From CAVQBJ01 sp963819075 (GTDB taxonomy: Bacteria; Actinomycetota; Thermoleophilia; Solirubrobacterales; Solirubrobacteraceae): a stretch of DNA of 64,000 nt. Where the stretch lies: NCBI GenBank assembly GCA_963819075.1, contig CAWFUP010000008.1, forward strand, positions 124,001-188,000. The letters run 5' to 3'. The notes under the pieces are model-generated. The model was not told the DNA's origin. It was given only the letters and a program-made list of their open reading frames with translations, and made no database searches. Positions 10,101 through 18,587 of the stretch are shown one piece after another. The translations under genes and the position numbers were made by a program. The stretch's first letter is position 1; each line of letters starts with the position of its first letter.

Positions 10101-12612
10101 GATCGTCCGCCAGCCCGACGGCACGTGGGCGGACGCGCCGACCTCGTTGCTGCCCAGCAACCCGGCCCCGGACCCCGGCAGCCTGCGACTGGTCGCGGGC
10201 CTGCCTGACGGCGGCGCGGTGATCGCCGGCGTGTCGGTGGTGCTCGTCCGCCAGGGCCCCGGCGAGCCGTTCGCAGCGTCCGACCAGCCGCTGGAGGGCA
10301 TCCCCGTCGCGCTGGCGGCGTTTCGCGACGGCAGCGGCCAGCTGCGCCCGGCGGTATCGGTCGCGCAGGGCGCGGCCGGCATCCTCAGCCCGTATGGCCC
10401 CACGAACGACGTCGGCGGCTACCCGGCCGGTGACGGCGAGCTGCTCATCGAGGGGGCCGACGGCTGGCAGGACCTCAGCCGGGCCGACTCCAGCTCGGTC
10501 GCGGCGGACCTCCCCGAGGACGGCGAGCTGAACCCCGATCCGGTGCTCGGGGTGGCGGTGGGCGCCGGCGGACAAGGCCTCTGGGCCGTCGGCGGCTACG
10601 ACGGTACCCCCACGTCGAACGGCCTCGGCTCCTCCGACGTGCTCGCCGCCCGCGCGACCGGGTGGGAGACGGCCGCGGTATGGCGCTATGACGCCGGCGG
10701 CGGCGCCACGCCGCCGAACGTGAGCGCGTCCCCACCGAGCCTCAGCGCCGCGCCGGGGACGGTGTCATTCGCCTTCTTCTCCGATCCGGAGTGTCGCGGG
10801 CAATGCACCGCCACCCACGACGCACAGCCGTGGACCAACCTCGCCGGCGCGCTCGCGCAGATGAGCGCGTTCGCGAGCCAGCCGGGCGGGCCGCTGTTCG
10901 CGATGCTCGGAGGCAACGCCGTCGGGCCCAACGACTCCAACGCCTGGGCATCCGGCAACGGCGCCGCGGACTTCGCCCAGCTGCCCACCGTCCTCTCGCA
11001 GCTGACGCTGCCGCTGTTCGCCGCGTACGGCCCGCTCGACGCCGTGCCGACCGAGCCCGACCCGACGCAGCCCTGGTCCTACGCGTTCGCCGCCTCCCCG
11101 GCGCCGTTCGGCGGCGGCGGCTCCGTTCCCGGGATCAACCCAGTCTCCACGGGATCGGCCGCTCCCGGCACGGTCAGCCGCTACTACTCCTTCGACGCCA
11201 CCCAGAACGGAGCGACGGTGCGGGTAATCGTGCTCGACAACTCGAAGCGCTCACTCGACGGCAGCGAGCCCAGTCAGAGCGCCTGGCTCAACCAGCAGCT
11301 CGCCGCGGCGGCCGGCGTGCCGACGGTCGTGATCGCCGCGCAGTCGCTCTTAAACGCCAGCGACGGACCGACCGTGGCGGCGAAGCTCGTCGCCGCCGGC
11401 GTGCTCGCCGTCTTCACCGGCCCCGCCGACGGCCTGCTCAACGAGCACCACGACGTGCCCGCAGGCGCGGCGCAGACCATCCCCGAGTACGAGGGCGCCA
11501 CGCTCGGCTACCAGCAGTCGGCGAACGACGGAGTCGTCTGGTACGACGTTTCGGTCGATGCTGTGCACCGCAGCGTCAGCGTCGACGCCGTCCCGGTCGT
11601 GCAGTCGCTGGCGCTGGAGCCGCTGCGGGGGTTGACGGCGGCGCGCAGCCTCACGCTGCCGTTCCAGGCCATCGCGCGGCGCCCGCCGGGCAGCCTGGCC
11701 AGCTCGCCGAAGTGGGACGGAGGCGGGTCCCCGTTCCCCGGCTATGACAACTACGCCGAGATCCCGGCGAGCGGATCGGCGGCGGGCATCACGCCAACAT
11801 ACGCGTTCAAGAGCTCGAACCCGGAGATCGGCACCTTCGTGACCGCGAGCGGGCCCGGCTCCGTGTACCCCAAGCTCAGCAGCAGCGGACACCCGATTGC
11901 GAACTCCCAGTCCGGGCTGTTCTGCGCCTACAACGCCGGCACGACGACGGTGTCGATCACCACCGGGCTGCTCAGCTACTCGCTGCCGGTGACCGTCCTG
12001 CCGGGGGGCTACGGCTCGCCGTGCGGGACGGTGGCCCTCACCAACGTCAACGCGAACACGACCACGTTCAAGTCGGCGAAGCGACCGGGGTCGGTCGTCG
12101 TGCGGGGCGCCGGGGGGGCGCCGCCGGCGGCGGTCCCGCCACCGCCGCCCGCCGCCGCCGCGGCCGTGGCCGGCGCAGCGCCGCCGATCCACCTCGCCCC
12201 GCCCCCCCCGGCGCCCGCTCCGAGCCCAACTCCGGTCCCGCGTCCCGCCCCGCCGGCCCGGGTCGTCCCCGTGCCGCCACCGACTCCGTCCTTCCAGTCC
12301 CCCGCAGTGCCGGTCCCGCTCCCGGTCCCCCTGGCCATCGTCCCCCCGCTGGCCGTGGCCACGCAGCCGATCCCGCCGGGCGGGACGGCCCAGCAGCCGG
12401 CGACGGCCGAGCGCCGCGAGAAGGCGCACAAGCACGCGCACTCGAAGGCCTACACGCTGCTGGCGCCGGCGAGCAATGCGAGCGACCCGGCCGCATGGTG
12501 GTACGAGGGGGGCGTCGGCGTCGTCAGCCTCATGGCGCTGGCGCTCGCCGGCCAGGCGCTGCGGCCGCGCCGCCGCCCCCGAGAGGCGCGCGCCGAGGCC
12601 CGACGGCACTGA
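7192..12612 (+). CDS. Giant surface protein: Ig-like domains, propeller repeats, degenerate metallophosphoesterase domain, C-terminal membrane anchor
   Basis: 1806 residues from an ATG overlapping the previous stop. A signal peptide (RLVALLLALTLGFTL) leads into about three Ig-like domains (residues 45-370; for example DGTYDLRAVPVDANGD and NGSYELRAVATDRAGNTG). The middle has propeller blades such as AFAVGEFGAILHWDGSSW and GWAVGEDGTILHYDGQSW (about 830-935). Residues about 1190-1440 align in order with calcineurin-like phosphoesterases, but the metal ligands are changed: SDPE (D1198, H to E1200), GGN for GDx (1240-1242), GPLD for GNHD (1280-1283), AQS for the AHH-type motif (Q1384), GPAD for GHxH (1410-1413). 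A WLNQQLAAA helix is kept. A Pro/Ala-rich stalk, one transmembrane helix (about 1773-1790) and an Arg-rich tail suggest cell-surface anchoring. No LPXTG motif is seen. Confidence 0.75.
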   Translation: MTGIAPRRLARTCRLVALLLALTLGFTLSRQPTTGAPTPLALADSPPITLSVSPSSNPLSLPVTLTASVAASIGSLDANAVEFDYAPAGTGQWTSLGTQPLFDGLAGPYTESFPASGQPSPPDGLYDLRAVLTEPDGTTSVSVVRDQLVAANSPTVALAAAGGRPLPSGSALGGTVALVGSALPSPDTGVKASSFDFQVSPAGAEQWQEVASVPLPSGQPAGFDFDTTTVPDGTYDLRAVPVDANGDTYATAPVRGVIIDNTPPQVTIDDPESPLSGTVSLSVQACDYAPPVGPCSGPGTPGSGVASVRYERALAGTSAWTQIASSAEPPFSASVATTGWPNGSYELRAVATDRAGNTGSSNLVAVTSSNSAPPPVRPSIAGVAVPAKDITLLGTDTGTGETWATGYTSATPAIVDGMQLPYTTPGDQFVLLRRTAAGGWQVADVLRDSDGSSPFPLLSASAAGNLTPYPVQAVGAMLPSGEAWLWVYEGTSVYGLFHREPGGHFVYDQTDTTALAGLLDASPAGAQLRLGQDSGQPYGIIVSPQQAKRTTSVGGQPVDEWLDYALLDGQTWAVHTASLPPSYQPQSGDGIKLAYADVSGPGAGWGALEVNGGTAALPLLLGRFDGDRWTYVDTGLDALDLTGTVATPGAAVAPTGLTADGDAVWIGARVSVPPAKPAATNLVARYDYAGGQGSGVTNSWCTLAVPSSCAEPLDTQHPAAVPDAIFDNGTVALSVTATQAGEGQLDVFSDGDWSSIPAPGYQPGNDTFTSPTDGWLGAAGNYGSDDSSAVGQVTAPGAAGSPLAAWPVAERSPLTSVALPPGGSGAIGESGALAVGFDGTALLYSAQNGWLVQPTPPRVHHLYLTSVAFDGPSSAFAVGEFGAILHWDGSSWTEDPQSISLTQWRLNSVTFDSSGQGWAVGEDGTILHYDGQSWSTEQPPPDASGTAITSVAVAGSGASEEVFAIAGGNLIVRQPDGTWADAPTSLLPSNPAPDPGSLRLVAGLPDGGAVIAGVSVVLVRQGPGEPFAASDQPLEGIPVALAAFRDGSGQLRPAVSVAQGAAGILSPYGPTNDVGGYPAGDGELLIEGADGWQDLSRADSSSVAADLPEDGELNPDPVLGVAVGAGGQGLWAVGGYDGTPTSNGLGSSDVLAARATGWETAAVWRYDAGGGATPPNVSASPPSLSAAPGTVSFAFFSDPECRGQCTATHDAQPWTNLAGALAQMSAFASQPGGPLFAMLGGNAVGPNDSNAWASGNGAADFAQLPTVLSQLTLPLFAAYGPLDAVPTEPDPTQPWSYAFAASPAPFGGGGSVPGINPVSTGSAAPGTVSRYYSFDATQNGATVRVIVLDNSKRSLDGSEPSQSAWLNQQLAAAAGVPTVVIAAQSLLNASDGPTVAAKLVAAGVLAVFTGPADGLLNEHHDVPAGAAQTIPEYEGATLGYQQSANDGVVWYDVSVDAVHRSVSVDAVPVVQSLALEPLRGLTAARSLTLPFQAIARRPPGSLASSPKWDGGGSPFPGYDNYAEIPASGSAAGITPTYAFKSSNPEIGTFVTASGPGSVYPKLSSSGHPIANSQSGLFCAYNAGTTTVSITTGLLSYSLPVTVLPGGYGSPCGTVALTNVNANTTTFKSAKRPGSVVVRGAGGAPPAAVPPPPPAAAAAVAGAAPPIHLAPPPPAPAPSPTPVPRPAPPARVVPVPPPTPSFQSPAVPVPLPVPLAIVPPLAVATQPIPPGGTAQQPATAERREKAHKHAHSKAYTLLAPASNASDPAAWWYEGGVGVVSLMALALAGQALRPRRRPREARAEARRH

Positions 12613-12625
12613 GGCGGGCGTGCGG

Positions 12626-13783
12626 TCAGCAGCCGCGCGTGAGCGAGCAGCCGCTCGGAAGCCGTGCCGCCGCCTTCCAGGCGACGCGGGCGAGATGCAG
12701 GACCGCGTAGCCGGACGCAGCGCTCATCCAGGTCACTCCGCCCCGGTCGGGGACGACCGAGCTCATCTGCCCGTCGCCGTCGTCGCCGAGGTAGACCTGC
12801 GCCACCGCCGTGACGCGGCTGGCGAGGCTGTAGCGCTCCCAGCGCTTGAGGCCGAACTGCTGACAATCCTGGCGGAAGGCGTAGAGCGAGTCGCCGACGA
12901 TGACCGGCGACAGGTAGGCGGTCTGGCAAAGGTCGCCCTCGCCGGTGCCGAGGTCCTCGATGAGGCGTAGCGCGCCGCCGAGGCGCCACGCCCACAGCCC
13001 ATCCGCGCGCAGGACTGGCACCGAGGTGGCGAAGGCCAGCGTGCCGCGGTTGATCGTCAGGCCCGTGACGACGCCCGGGACGCCGTCACGCGCCGGAAAC
13101 GGCATCGCGGTGACCTTGTGCGTGCCGATCGTCCAGGCGTACATCGTGTCCGGGTGAGAGCCGGCAAACGTCGGGTCCTCGCTCTGCCCGGGCCGGCCGC
13201 GGCGCAGGAACACGAGCTGCCTCCCCCAGATGGCCGGCTCGTGCAGCGACCCGGACAGTGGCGTGCCAAGCGCCCGCTCGGCGCTCGGCCCGGTGGCTCC
13301 CGTCGGGCCCGCCGGCCCGCTGGCGCCGGTCGGGCCAGCGGGCGATGCCGCCCCGCTCGCCAGCGGCTCGTGCCCGAGCCCGGTCAGCGCCAACTCCTCC
13401 AGGTGACAACCGAGGCGGTCGAGCGGTTCGGTGCAGCGCGAGTAGACCGCGACGATCCCCGCGGCTCCGGGGCCGAGCTCGACGTCGAACGGCGCCTGCT
13501 CCTCGGCAACCGGCGCCGCGAACAGGAGGCCGTGTGGTCCGCGCAACGCGAGCTGATACTCGCCGGTGCGCGCATCGGAGTGACTCCAGGCCAGCCAGCC
13601 GCCGTAGGCCACGACCGTCGGCGGCGCGCAGTCGCCCGAGGCCGCCGCGCTGCGCACCACGCATCCGTTCGCCCTGTCGAGAACCACCGGCTTCGGTGTC
13701 GCAGCCGCGATCGCCGCCGAGGCGGCGATGCCAAGCACCGCCGCCAGGGCCGGGGTGACGCGGCGCGGCACTCTCATGCTCAC
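12626..13783 (-). CDS. Secreted hypothetical protein with short collagen-like segment
   Basis: 385 residues. The GTG start at 13783 overlaps the stop of the upstream carboxypeptidase gene (GTGA), suggesting translational coupling; an ATG at 13777 is the alternative. There is a signal peptide (RRVTPALAAVLGIAASAAIA), several short propeller-like strands (VVAYGGWLAWSH, AIWGRQLVFLRRG, VIVGDSLYAFRQDC) and a central Gly-X-Y run (GPTGASGPAGPTGATGP, about residues 150-166) like the one in the 4785 gene. Paired cysteines suggest extracellular disulfides. I do not recognise a named family. It converges with the giant surface protein, with only 13 bases between the stop codons. Confidence 0.65.
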   Translation of the reverse strand: MSMRVPRRVTPALAAVLGIAASAAIAAATPKPVVLDRANGCVVRSAAASGDCAPPTVVAYGGWLAWSHSDARTGEYQLALRGPHGLLFAAPVAEEQAPFDVELGPGAAGIVAVYSRCTEPLDRLGCHLEELALTGLGHEPLASGAASPAGPTGASGPAGPTGATGPSAERALGTPLSGSLHEPAIWGRQLVFLRRGRPGQSEDPTFAGSHPDTMYAWTIGTHKVTAMPFPARDGVPGVVTGLTINRGTLAFATSVPVLRADGLWAWRLGGALRLIEDLGTGEGDLCQTAYLSPVIVGDSLYAFRQDCQQFGLKRWERYSLASRVTAVAQVYLGDDGDGQMSSVVPDRGGVTWMSAASGYAVLHLARVAWKAAARLPSGCSLTRGC

Positions 13784-15039
13784 AGAATGTGACCGATCCG
13801 CCAGCCGAGCGTCGGACCGCCCACGGTCGTCTGTGCGATCGCCGGCGCGGACCGCAGGCTCGATCCGCGCACGGTGACCGTGGCCAGTCCCGCGCCGGCG
13901 CGAACCTGCGTCCTCGAGGCGCCGTCGGTGACATGCACGCGCAGGCGCAGACCGCCCCAGCCGATCTCACGCAGCGAACGTGACATCACGATCGCGGTCG
14001 TGCGCCCGTCCGACGACGTCGCGCGCGACACCGGCTCGCCGCGACGCAGCACCGTTGCCACCCGCAGCGCCCCGGCCGCGGAGTCACCGAGCCGCTGCGC
14101 ACTCGCGATTGCCGCCGGGACGAGCGACGGCCCCGGCTGCCCGAGCACGACGCCGAGAACGCTCAGATGGCGCCCGCCGACGCTGACGTGCTTGTCGAAG
14201 ATGAGGCAGCCTCCGGCGGCCCGGTCCGAGCCGGTCTTCACGCCGACGTAGCCGTCATTGCGCACGAGCATGTCGTAGTTGGCAACGCGGCCGACGACCG
14301 GAAGTATCGCCGTCGGCTCGTCGACGATCGCCGCGAGCGCCCGCTGGCGTATCGCCGCGCGGCCGAGCGCGAGCTGGTCGGTCGCCGTGGACACGGTGCG
14401 ATCGTCGAAGCCACTCGGATCGGTGTAGAGCGTGGCGGCCATCCCGAGCCGCCGCGCGGTCGCGTTCATCAGCGCGACGAACGCCGGCACGTTCCCCGCG
14501 ACCTGCGAGGCCAGCATCTGCGCGACGTTGTTCGCCGAAGGCAGCAGAAGCGCGACGAGCGCCTGGCGTTCGTCGATCTGCTCGCCGATGCGAACCGGGA
14601 CGACGGACTGGCCGAGCGCGGCGCGACGCTTCTCGTCACGGACGTCGGCGGCCGTAACCGTCATCACGAACCCGCCCTGGCCGTCGGTGAGCGGAAACCG
14701 CTCGAGGGTCAGGTACGCCGTCATCACCTTTGCCAGGCTGGCGATCGGCACCGCCTGAGCGATCCCCGAGGTCCCCAGGCTGCCCACGCCCTCCACCTCG
14801 ACGGCCGCCTGACCGGCGCTCGGCCAGCTGAGCGCCGGCGGCGCCCCGGGAAACCGGGCGAAGGCGGCCACCGTGCGGTGCAGGATGAGCGGCGGCACGC
14901 GTTCGGTGGCCAGTCGGGCGATCACCGCGGCAAGCGCGACGAGCAGCACGACGACCGCGACGACGGCGAAGCGCGCGCGGCGGTGCGATTCGCGTGGAGC
15001 GGCAGGGCGCTGCGTTACCCCTTCCTGCGTGGTCGCCAC
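13780..15039 (-). CDS. D-alanyl-D-alanine carboxypeptidase, peptidase S11 family
   Basis: 419 residues from a GTG at 15039. An N-terminal transmembrane anchor (about residues 24-45) places the enzyme outside the membrane. The three penicillin-binding active-site motifs are present and correctly ordered: SLAK (S101, K104), SAN (S168-N170) and KTG (K268-G270). The family removes the terminal D-Ala from peptidoglycan pentapeptides, limiting cross-linking. A C-terminal beta domain of about 120 residues follows. The gene is followed by an overlapping secreted-protein gene and preceded by a zinc-ribbon membrane protein on the same strand. Confidence 0.9.
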   Translation of the reverse strand: MATTQEGVTQRPAAPRESHRRARFAVVAVVVLLVALAAVIARLATERVPPLILHRTVAAFARFPGAPPALSWPSAGQAAVEVEGVGSLGTSGIAQAVPIASLAKVMTAYLTLERFPLTDGQGGFVMTVTAADVRDEKRRAALGQSVVPVRIGEQIDERQALVALLLPSANNVAQMLASQVAGNVPAFVALMNATARRLGMAATLYTDPSGFDDRTVSTATDQLALGRAAIRQRALAAIVDEPTAILPVVGRVANYDMLVRNDGYVGVKTGSDRAAGGCLIFDKHVSVGGRHLSVLGVVLGQPGPSLVPAAIASAQRLGDSAAGALRVATVLRRGEPVSRATSSDGRTTAIVMSRSLREIGWGGLRLRVHVTDGASRTQVRAGAGLATVTVRGSSLRSAPAIAQTTVGGPTLGWRIGHIL

Positions 15040-15105
15040 GCTACCCGACGGTAGAGCATGGGCCGGCCGAGCCCGGCGCGTGCGCTGGCGTGGTGACGCG
15101 GAGGC

Positions 15106-16248
15106 TCAGATGCCGCGGCGACGGCCGACGAACGGCCGTGCGAGGTCCGACTCTTCGAAGGGGCTGGCACTCGGCACGTCGACACCGGTCGCGTAGCGGT
15201 ACAGGCAAATGCGGTAGACCTGCTCGGCGGCGTTCTGGACGACGAGCAGGAGCACGAGCGATACGGTGCCCAGTCCGATGAGCAGCGTCCCCGTCGGGCC
15301 ACGCGTCAGCAGCCCGGCGACGATCAACCCGATGCACGGAAGGGTGAGCAGCCCGCCGGCGATCCCGAACGCGCCCGCGCCGATGATCTGCTCGGGCCAG
15401 CGCTGACCGAGCAGCGCTCGCGATCGCTTGAGCGTGGCGAACGGGCCGAGCTGCTCGTAGGCGAGGATCGGGATCGCGAAGGCGGTCAGCAGCGACCAGG
15501 ACGTGTTGACGAGCGCGCGCACGATGCGGGGCCAGCCCTGCTCGACGACGCGCAACAGCATCCCCACGGTGCATACGAGCACCGTCCACGCCGCGATGAC
15601 GGCCGCACGGCGGGTGGCCGCGGACAGGGCCTCGGAGACGCTCATCGGCTCACCGTCGAGGTGTGAGCTGAGCATGCAGGCGAGCGCGACGCCACAGAAG
15701 AGGGTGATGTACGTCGCCGGCAGCGAGGCGAAGAATCCCCACGCCAGATAGGCGGCGCGGTCACCCTGAACGTTGCCGTGCACCTGGGCGCCGGCCAGCG
15801 CGAAGGCACCGAAGGAGGCGAGAGTGCCGGCCACGAGGGCTACGACCGGGAAGATGAGCAGGCGCGGATCGCGACGGAGGACGACGAGCGCCGTGCGCAT
15901 GAGCCGAAACGCGCGCGAGAAGCGACCCTCCTTCGCGACGGACGCGTAGTAGTCGGGGAATGCCTTGACCCCGAGGGTCCCCACCGTCTCGACCGGGTCG
16001 GGAAGCGGTGCGTCCCAGGGGGCGGCCCCGGCCTCGTCGGCCCCAGCGCCGGACGGCGACGACGGGGCCGGCGGTGGCGTCGCGCTCGACGTGACTCCCT
16101 CCGGCACGCGCTGGGCGGCGCACGTGTGACAGTAGGTCTTTCCGTGGCTGACGGCCCACCCGGCCAGGCGCAGGTCATCGGCCATCCTCGACTCCGAGAC
16201 GGCAGTGGTGGCGCTGCAGCCGTAGCAGTGGATCTGCACGCGGGCCAT
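15106..16248 (-). CDS. Zinc-ribbon membrane protein (DUF6159-like)
   Basis: 380 residues. The N-terminus has two CxxC pairs (CYGC near residue 8 and CHTC near 40), typical of a small zinc ribbon, then a Pro/Ser-rich linker. From about residue 110 there are six hydrophobic segments starting with RLMRTALVVLRRDPRLLIFP, which resembles the DUF6159 membrane family. The function of that family is unknown to me. It is on the minus strand between the slipin and carboxypeptidase genes, with gaps of 149 and 66 bp, so it could be transcribed with either. Confidence 0.65.
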   Translation of the reverse strand: MARVQIHCYGCSATTAVSESRMADDLRLAGWAVSHGKTYCHTCAAQRVPEGVTSSATPPPAPSSPSGAGADEAGAAPWDAPLPDPVETVGTLGVKAFPDYYASVAKEGRFSRAFRLMRTALVVLRRDPRLLIFPVVALVAGTLASFGAFALAGAQVHGNVQGDRAAYLAWGFFASLPATYITLFCGVALACMLSSHLDGEPMSVSEALSAATRRAAVIAAWTVLVCTVGMLLRVVEQGWPRIVRALVNTSWSLLTAFAIPILAYEQLGPFATLKRSRALLGQRWPEQIIGAGAFGIAGGLLTLPCIGLIVAGLLTRGPTGTLLIGLGTVSLVLLLVVQNAAEQVYRICLYRYATGVDVPSASPFEESDLARPFVGRRRGI

Positions 16249-16331
16249 CGCACCCCGTGTCGGCGCCCGACCGGGCCCGCTTGAGCAGCGGGGCGGCGTT
16301 CAGGACGCGTAGACGGCGCCAGGGAGCCGTG

Positions 16332-16407
16332 CCCGCGTGGCGCCCGGTGAAAGCGGGGCTTACGCCGGTCCCGCGTGGCGCCCGGTGAAAGCGGGGCTTA
16401 CGCCGGT
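16332..16407. repeat. Perfect 38-bp tandem duplication at the slipin stop codon
   Basis: Two identical 38-bp units lie head to tail (16332-16369 and 16370-16407). The second contains the TAA stop and last codons of the slipin gene, so the duplication copies its 3' end into the untranslated region. Each unit can form a small GCCC/GGGC hairpin. Confidence 0.85.
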
Positions 16408-17330
16408 TCCGCTTGCTGACCGTCGACGCCGTTCGACGTCGCCGCCGGCAGGGCCACGCCCGCGGGCGCCCCCGCGCCGAGGCTGTCGGCCTCGTTCGCC
16501 GTCACCGCCGGCGGCGCCGCGTCCGCGCCGTCGGGGGCGCTCGACGCCGACCCCGCCACGGCCGCGCCAGCCGACACGCGGTCGACCAACGGCTTGAGCA
16601 GGTCGAGCGGGAATGGGAACACGATCGTCGAGCTCTCGTTCGAACCGATCTCGCGCAGGGTCTGCAGGTAGCGCAGCTGGATCGTCGTGCTGTTCTGGCT
16701 CATCAGATCCGCGGCTTCGAGCAGGCGCGCCGCCGCCTGGAACTCGCCCTCGGCGTCGATGATCTTCGCGCGGCGCTCGCGCTCGGCCTCGGCCTGGCGC
16801 GCCATCGCGTGCTGCATCGCCGTCGGGATCTCGACGTCCTTGATCTCCACCGTGGTCACCTTGACTCCCCACGGCTCGGTCTGGTCGTCGATGATGTGCT
16901 GGAGGCTCTCGTTGAGATGCTCGCGCTCGGAAAGCAGCGTGTCGAGCTCGGCCTTGCCGAGCACCGAGCGCAGCGTCGTCTGCGCTATCTGCGAGGTCGC
17001 CGCCAGCACGTCCTGGATCTCGACGATCGATCGGTTCGGGTCGATCACCCGGAAGTAGGCCACGGCGGTGACCCGGGCCGGGACGTTGTCACGCGTGATC
17101 ACCTCTTGGGGCGGGATCTGCAGCGTGACGGTGCGCAGGCTGACGCGCTCGAGCCGGTCGACGAACGGCACGAGCGTGACGACGCCGGGCCCCTTGAGCT
17201 CGCTCAGGCGGCCGAGGCGGAACACGACGCCGCGCTCGTACTCGCGCAGCACGCGGACCGAGGCGGCAGCGAGGATCACCGCGAGGCCGACGAGGACGCC
17301 GAGCACGACGAGGATCGTGGTCAGGATCAT
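16398..17330 (-). CDS. Slipin (SPFH/stomatin-prohibitin family) membrane protein
   Basis: 310 residues. An N-terminal transmembrane helix (about 3-25) is followed by the SPFH domain: REYERGVVFRLGRL, then GPGVVTLVPFVDRLERVSLR, and the long Glu/Ala/Arg-rich coiled coil (MARQAEAERERRAKIIDAEG) characteristic of slipins. The C-terminus is a variable Ala/Pro-rich tail. Slipins form membrane microdomain rings and are usually paired with an NfeD protein; here the ATG overlaps the NfeD stop codon (ATGA). Likely expressed with the upstream ABC exporter genes. Confidence 0.92.
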   Translation of the reverse strand: MILTTILVVLGVLVGLAVILAAASVRVLREYERGVVFRLGRLSELKGPGVVTLVPFVDRLERVSLRTVTLQIPPQEVITRDNVPARVTAVAYFRVIDPNRSIVEIQDVLAATSQIAQTTLRSVLGKAELDTLLSEREHLNESLQHIIDDQTEPWGVKVTTVEIKDVEIPTAMQHAMARQAEAERERRAKIIDAEGEFQAAARLLEAADLMSQNSTTIQLRYLQTLREIGSNESSTIVFPFPLDLLKPLVDRVSAGAAVAGSASSAPDGADAAPPAVTANEADSLGAGAPAGVALPAATSNGVDGQQAEPA

Positions 17331-17794
17331 GGGTACACCTCCCAGTCCTCAGCCTTGCGAACGCCGAGGGTCAGGCCGCTGACGCGCTCGACGACGACGC
17401 GGTCGCCGTCGTTGAGCGCCTCGCCCTCGTCGAGCAGGCTCGGATGCGCGCGCCACAGGCTGCCCTCGACGAACACGCGCGGCGCCGGCGAGCTCCCGCG
17501 GATGACGCCGGCCTTCCCGACCATCGCCTCGGCTCCGGCGCGCGGACGCCGCGAGCGGACCGAGAGGAGGCTGCGCCCGACGACCACCAGTCCGGCCATC
17601 GAGGCCGCACCGACGCCGGCGGCGACGACGATGACCCCGAGCACTCCCACGCCGGCACCGATCGACAGCAGCGACACGCCGAGAACGAGCGCGATGACGG
17701 CGACGCCGGCGATGAATCCGCCGGTCGTGATGTGCGCCTCGGCCAGTGCCAGAACGACGGCGGCCACGAGACAGAAGACACCGAGAACGAGCAC
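17327..17794 (-). CDS. NfeD-family membrane protein
   Basis: About 155 residues from a GTG at 17794; the upstream permease gene ends at 17812, so the start cannot be much earlier, and GAGGAG lies about 13 bases upstream. There are three or four transmembrane helices, then an OB-fold C-terminal domain recognised by GKAGVIRG, FVEGSLWRAH and GDRVVVERVSGLTLGVR. This is the short NfeD type without the N-terminal ClpP-like protease. NfeD proteins bind and control their slipin partner, which is the next, overlapping gene. Confidence 0.85.
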   Translation of the reverse strand: MLVLGVFCLVAAVVLALAEAHITTGGFIAGVAVIALVLGVSLLSIGAGVGVLGVIVVAAGVGAASMAGLVVVGRSLLSVRSRRPRAGAEAMVGKAGVIRGSSPAPRVFVEGSLWRAHPSLLDEGEALNDGDRVVVERVSGLTLGVRKAEDWEVYP

Positions 17795-17811
17795 GATTCC
17801 GATGGTACTCC

Positions 17812-18573
17812 TCAGCTCGATTCGCGCTGGAAGGTGCGCGCTCCAAACGTCAGTCCGGCGGCGAGGAGCGCGAGGCCGAGCAGCGCGCCGAGGATGACCG
17901 GCCACGAGGTGACGTGGCCGAGGAAGAGCTGCCGCATCGCGTCGACGATGTGCTCGAGCGGGTTGGCGTCGGCCAGCGTCCGCAGCCACCCCGGAGCGAT
18001 GCCCATCGGCAGAAGGATCCCCGAGAGCAGCAGTAACGGAATGGCGATGCTGTTCGTGACCGAGGCCATGCTGTCCTCGCTGCGGGTGCGCAGCGCGAGC
18101 GCGTAGGACCCCGCGGCGAACGCCGAGCCGACGACGGCCACCAGGACGATGGCGAGCGCGATGTCGACGGCCGGCGTGCGCAGTCCGAACGCGAATGCGG
18201 CGGCGACCAGCAGGAGGCACTGCACGGTGAGGACCACGACGTCGCGGAGCACCCGTCCGAGCAGGAGCGCCATCCGCGAGGCCGGCGTGACACGCATCCG
18301 CTCGATAACCCCCTCGCGCAGCTCGGCGATGAGCCCGAAGCCGACGAAGAAGGCGCCGAAGATCCCCAGCTGAATGAGCAGCCCGGGGGTGAAGATCTGC
18401 CAGGAGTTGCCCGGTGGGAACCCCCGAAGTCCCTTGATGCGCTCCAGTAGTGGACCGAAGAGAACGAGGTAGAGTAACGGCTGCGACAGCCCGATCACGA
18501 GCCACACGCGGTTGCGCAGCGACAGGCGCATCGAGCGACGGAAGATGAGCATCGTCTCGGCCAGGAAGGTCAC
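17812..18573 (-). CDS. ABC-2 type exporter permease, DrrB-like
   Basis: 253 residues with six predicted transmembrane segments. It begins with a cytoplasmic stretch (FRRSMRLSLRNRVWLVIGLS), then GPLLERIKG, and the ABC-2 signature REGVIERMRVTPASRMALLLGR. The last helices include LLLSGILLPMGIAPGWLRTLADANPL. It forms the membrane half of a drug or lipid exporter with the ATPase encoded 14 bases upstream. The substrate is not evident. Confidence 0.9.
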   Translation of the reverse strand: MTFLAETMLIFRRSMRLSLRNRVWLVIGLSQPLLYLVLFGPLLERIKGLRGFPPGNSWQIFTPGLLIQLGIFGAFFVGFGLIAELREGVIERMRVTPASRMALLLGRVLRDVVVLTVQCLLLVAAAFAFGLRTPAVDIALAIVLVAVVGSAFAAGSYALALRTRSEDSMASVTNSIAIPLLLLSGILLPMGIAPGWLRTLADANPLEHIVDAMRQLFLGHVTSWPVILGALLGLALLAAGLTFGARTFQRESS

Positions 18574-18587
18574 GCCGATCTCCGCCG

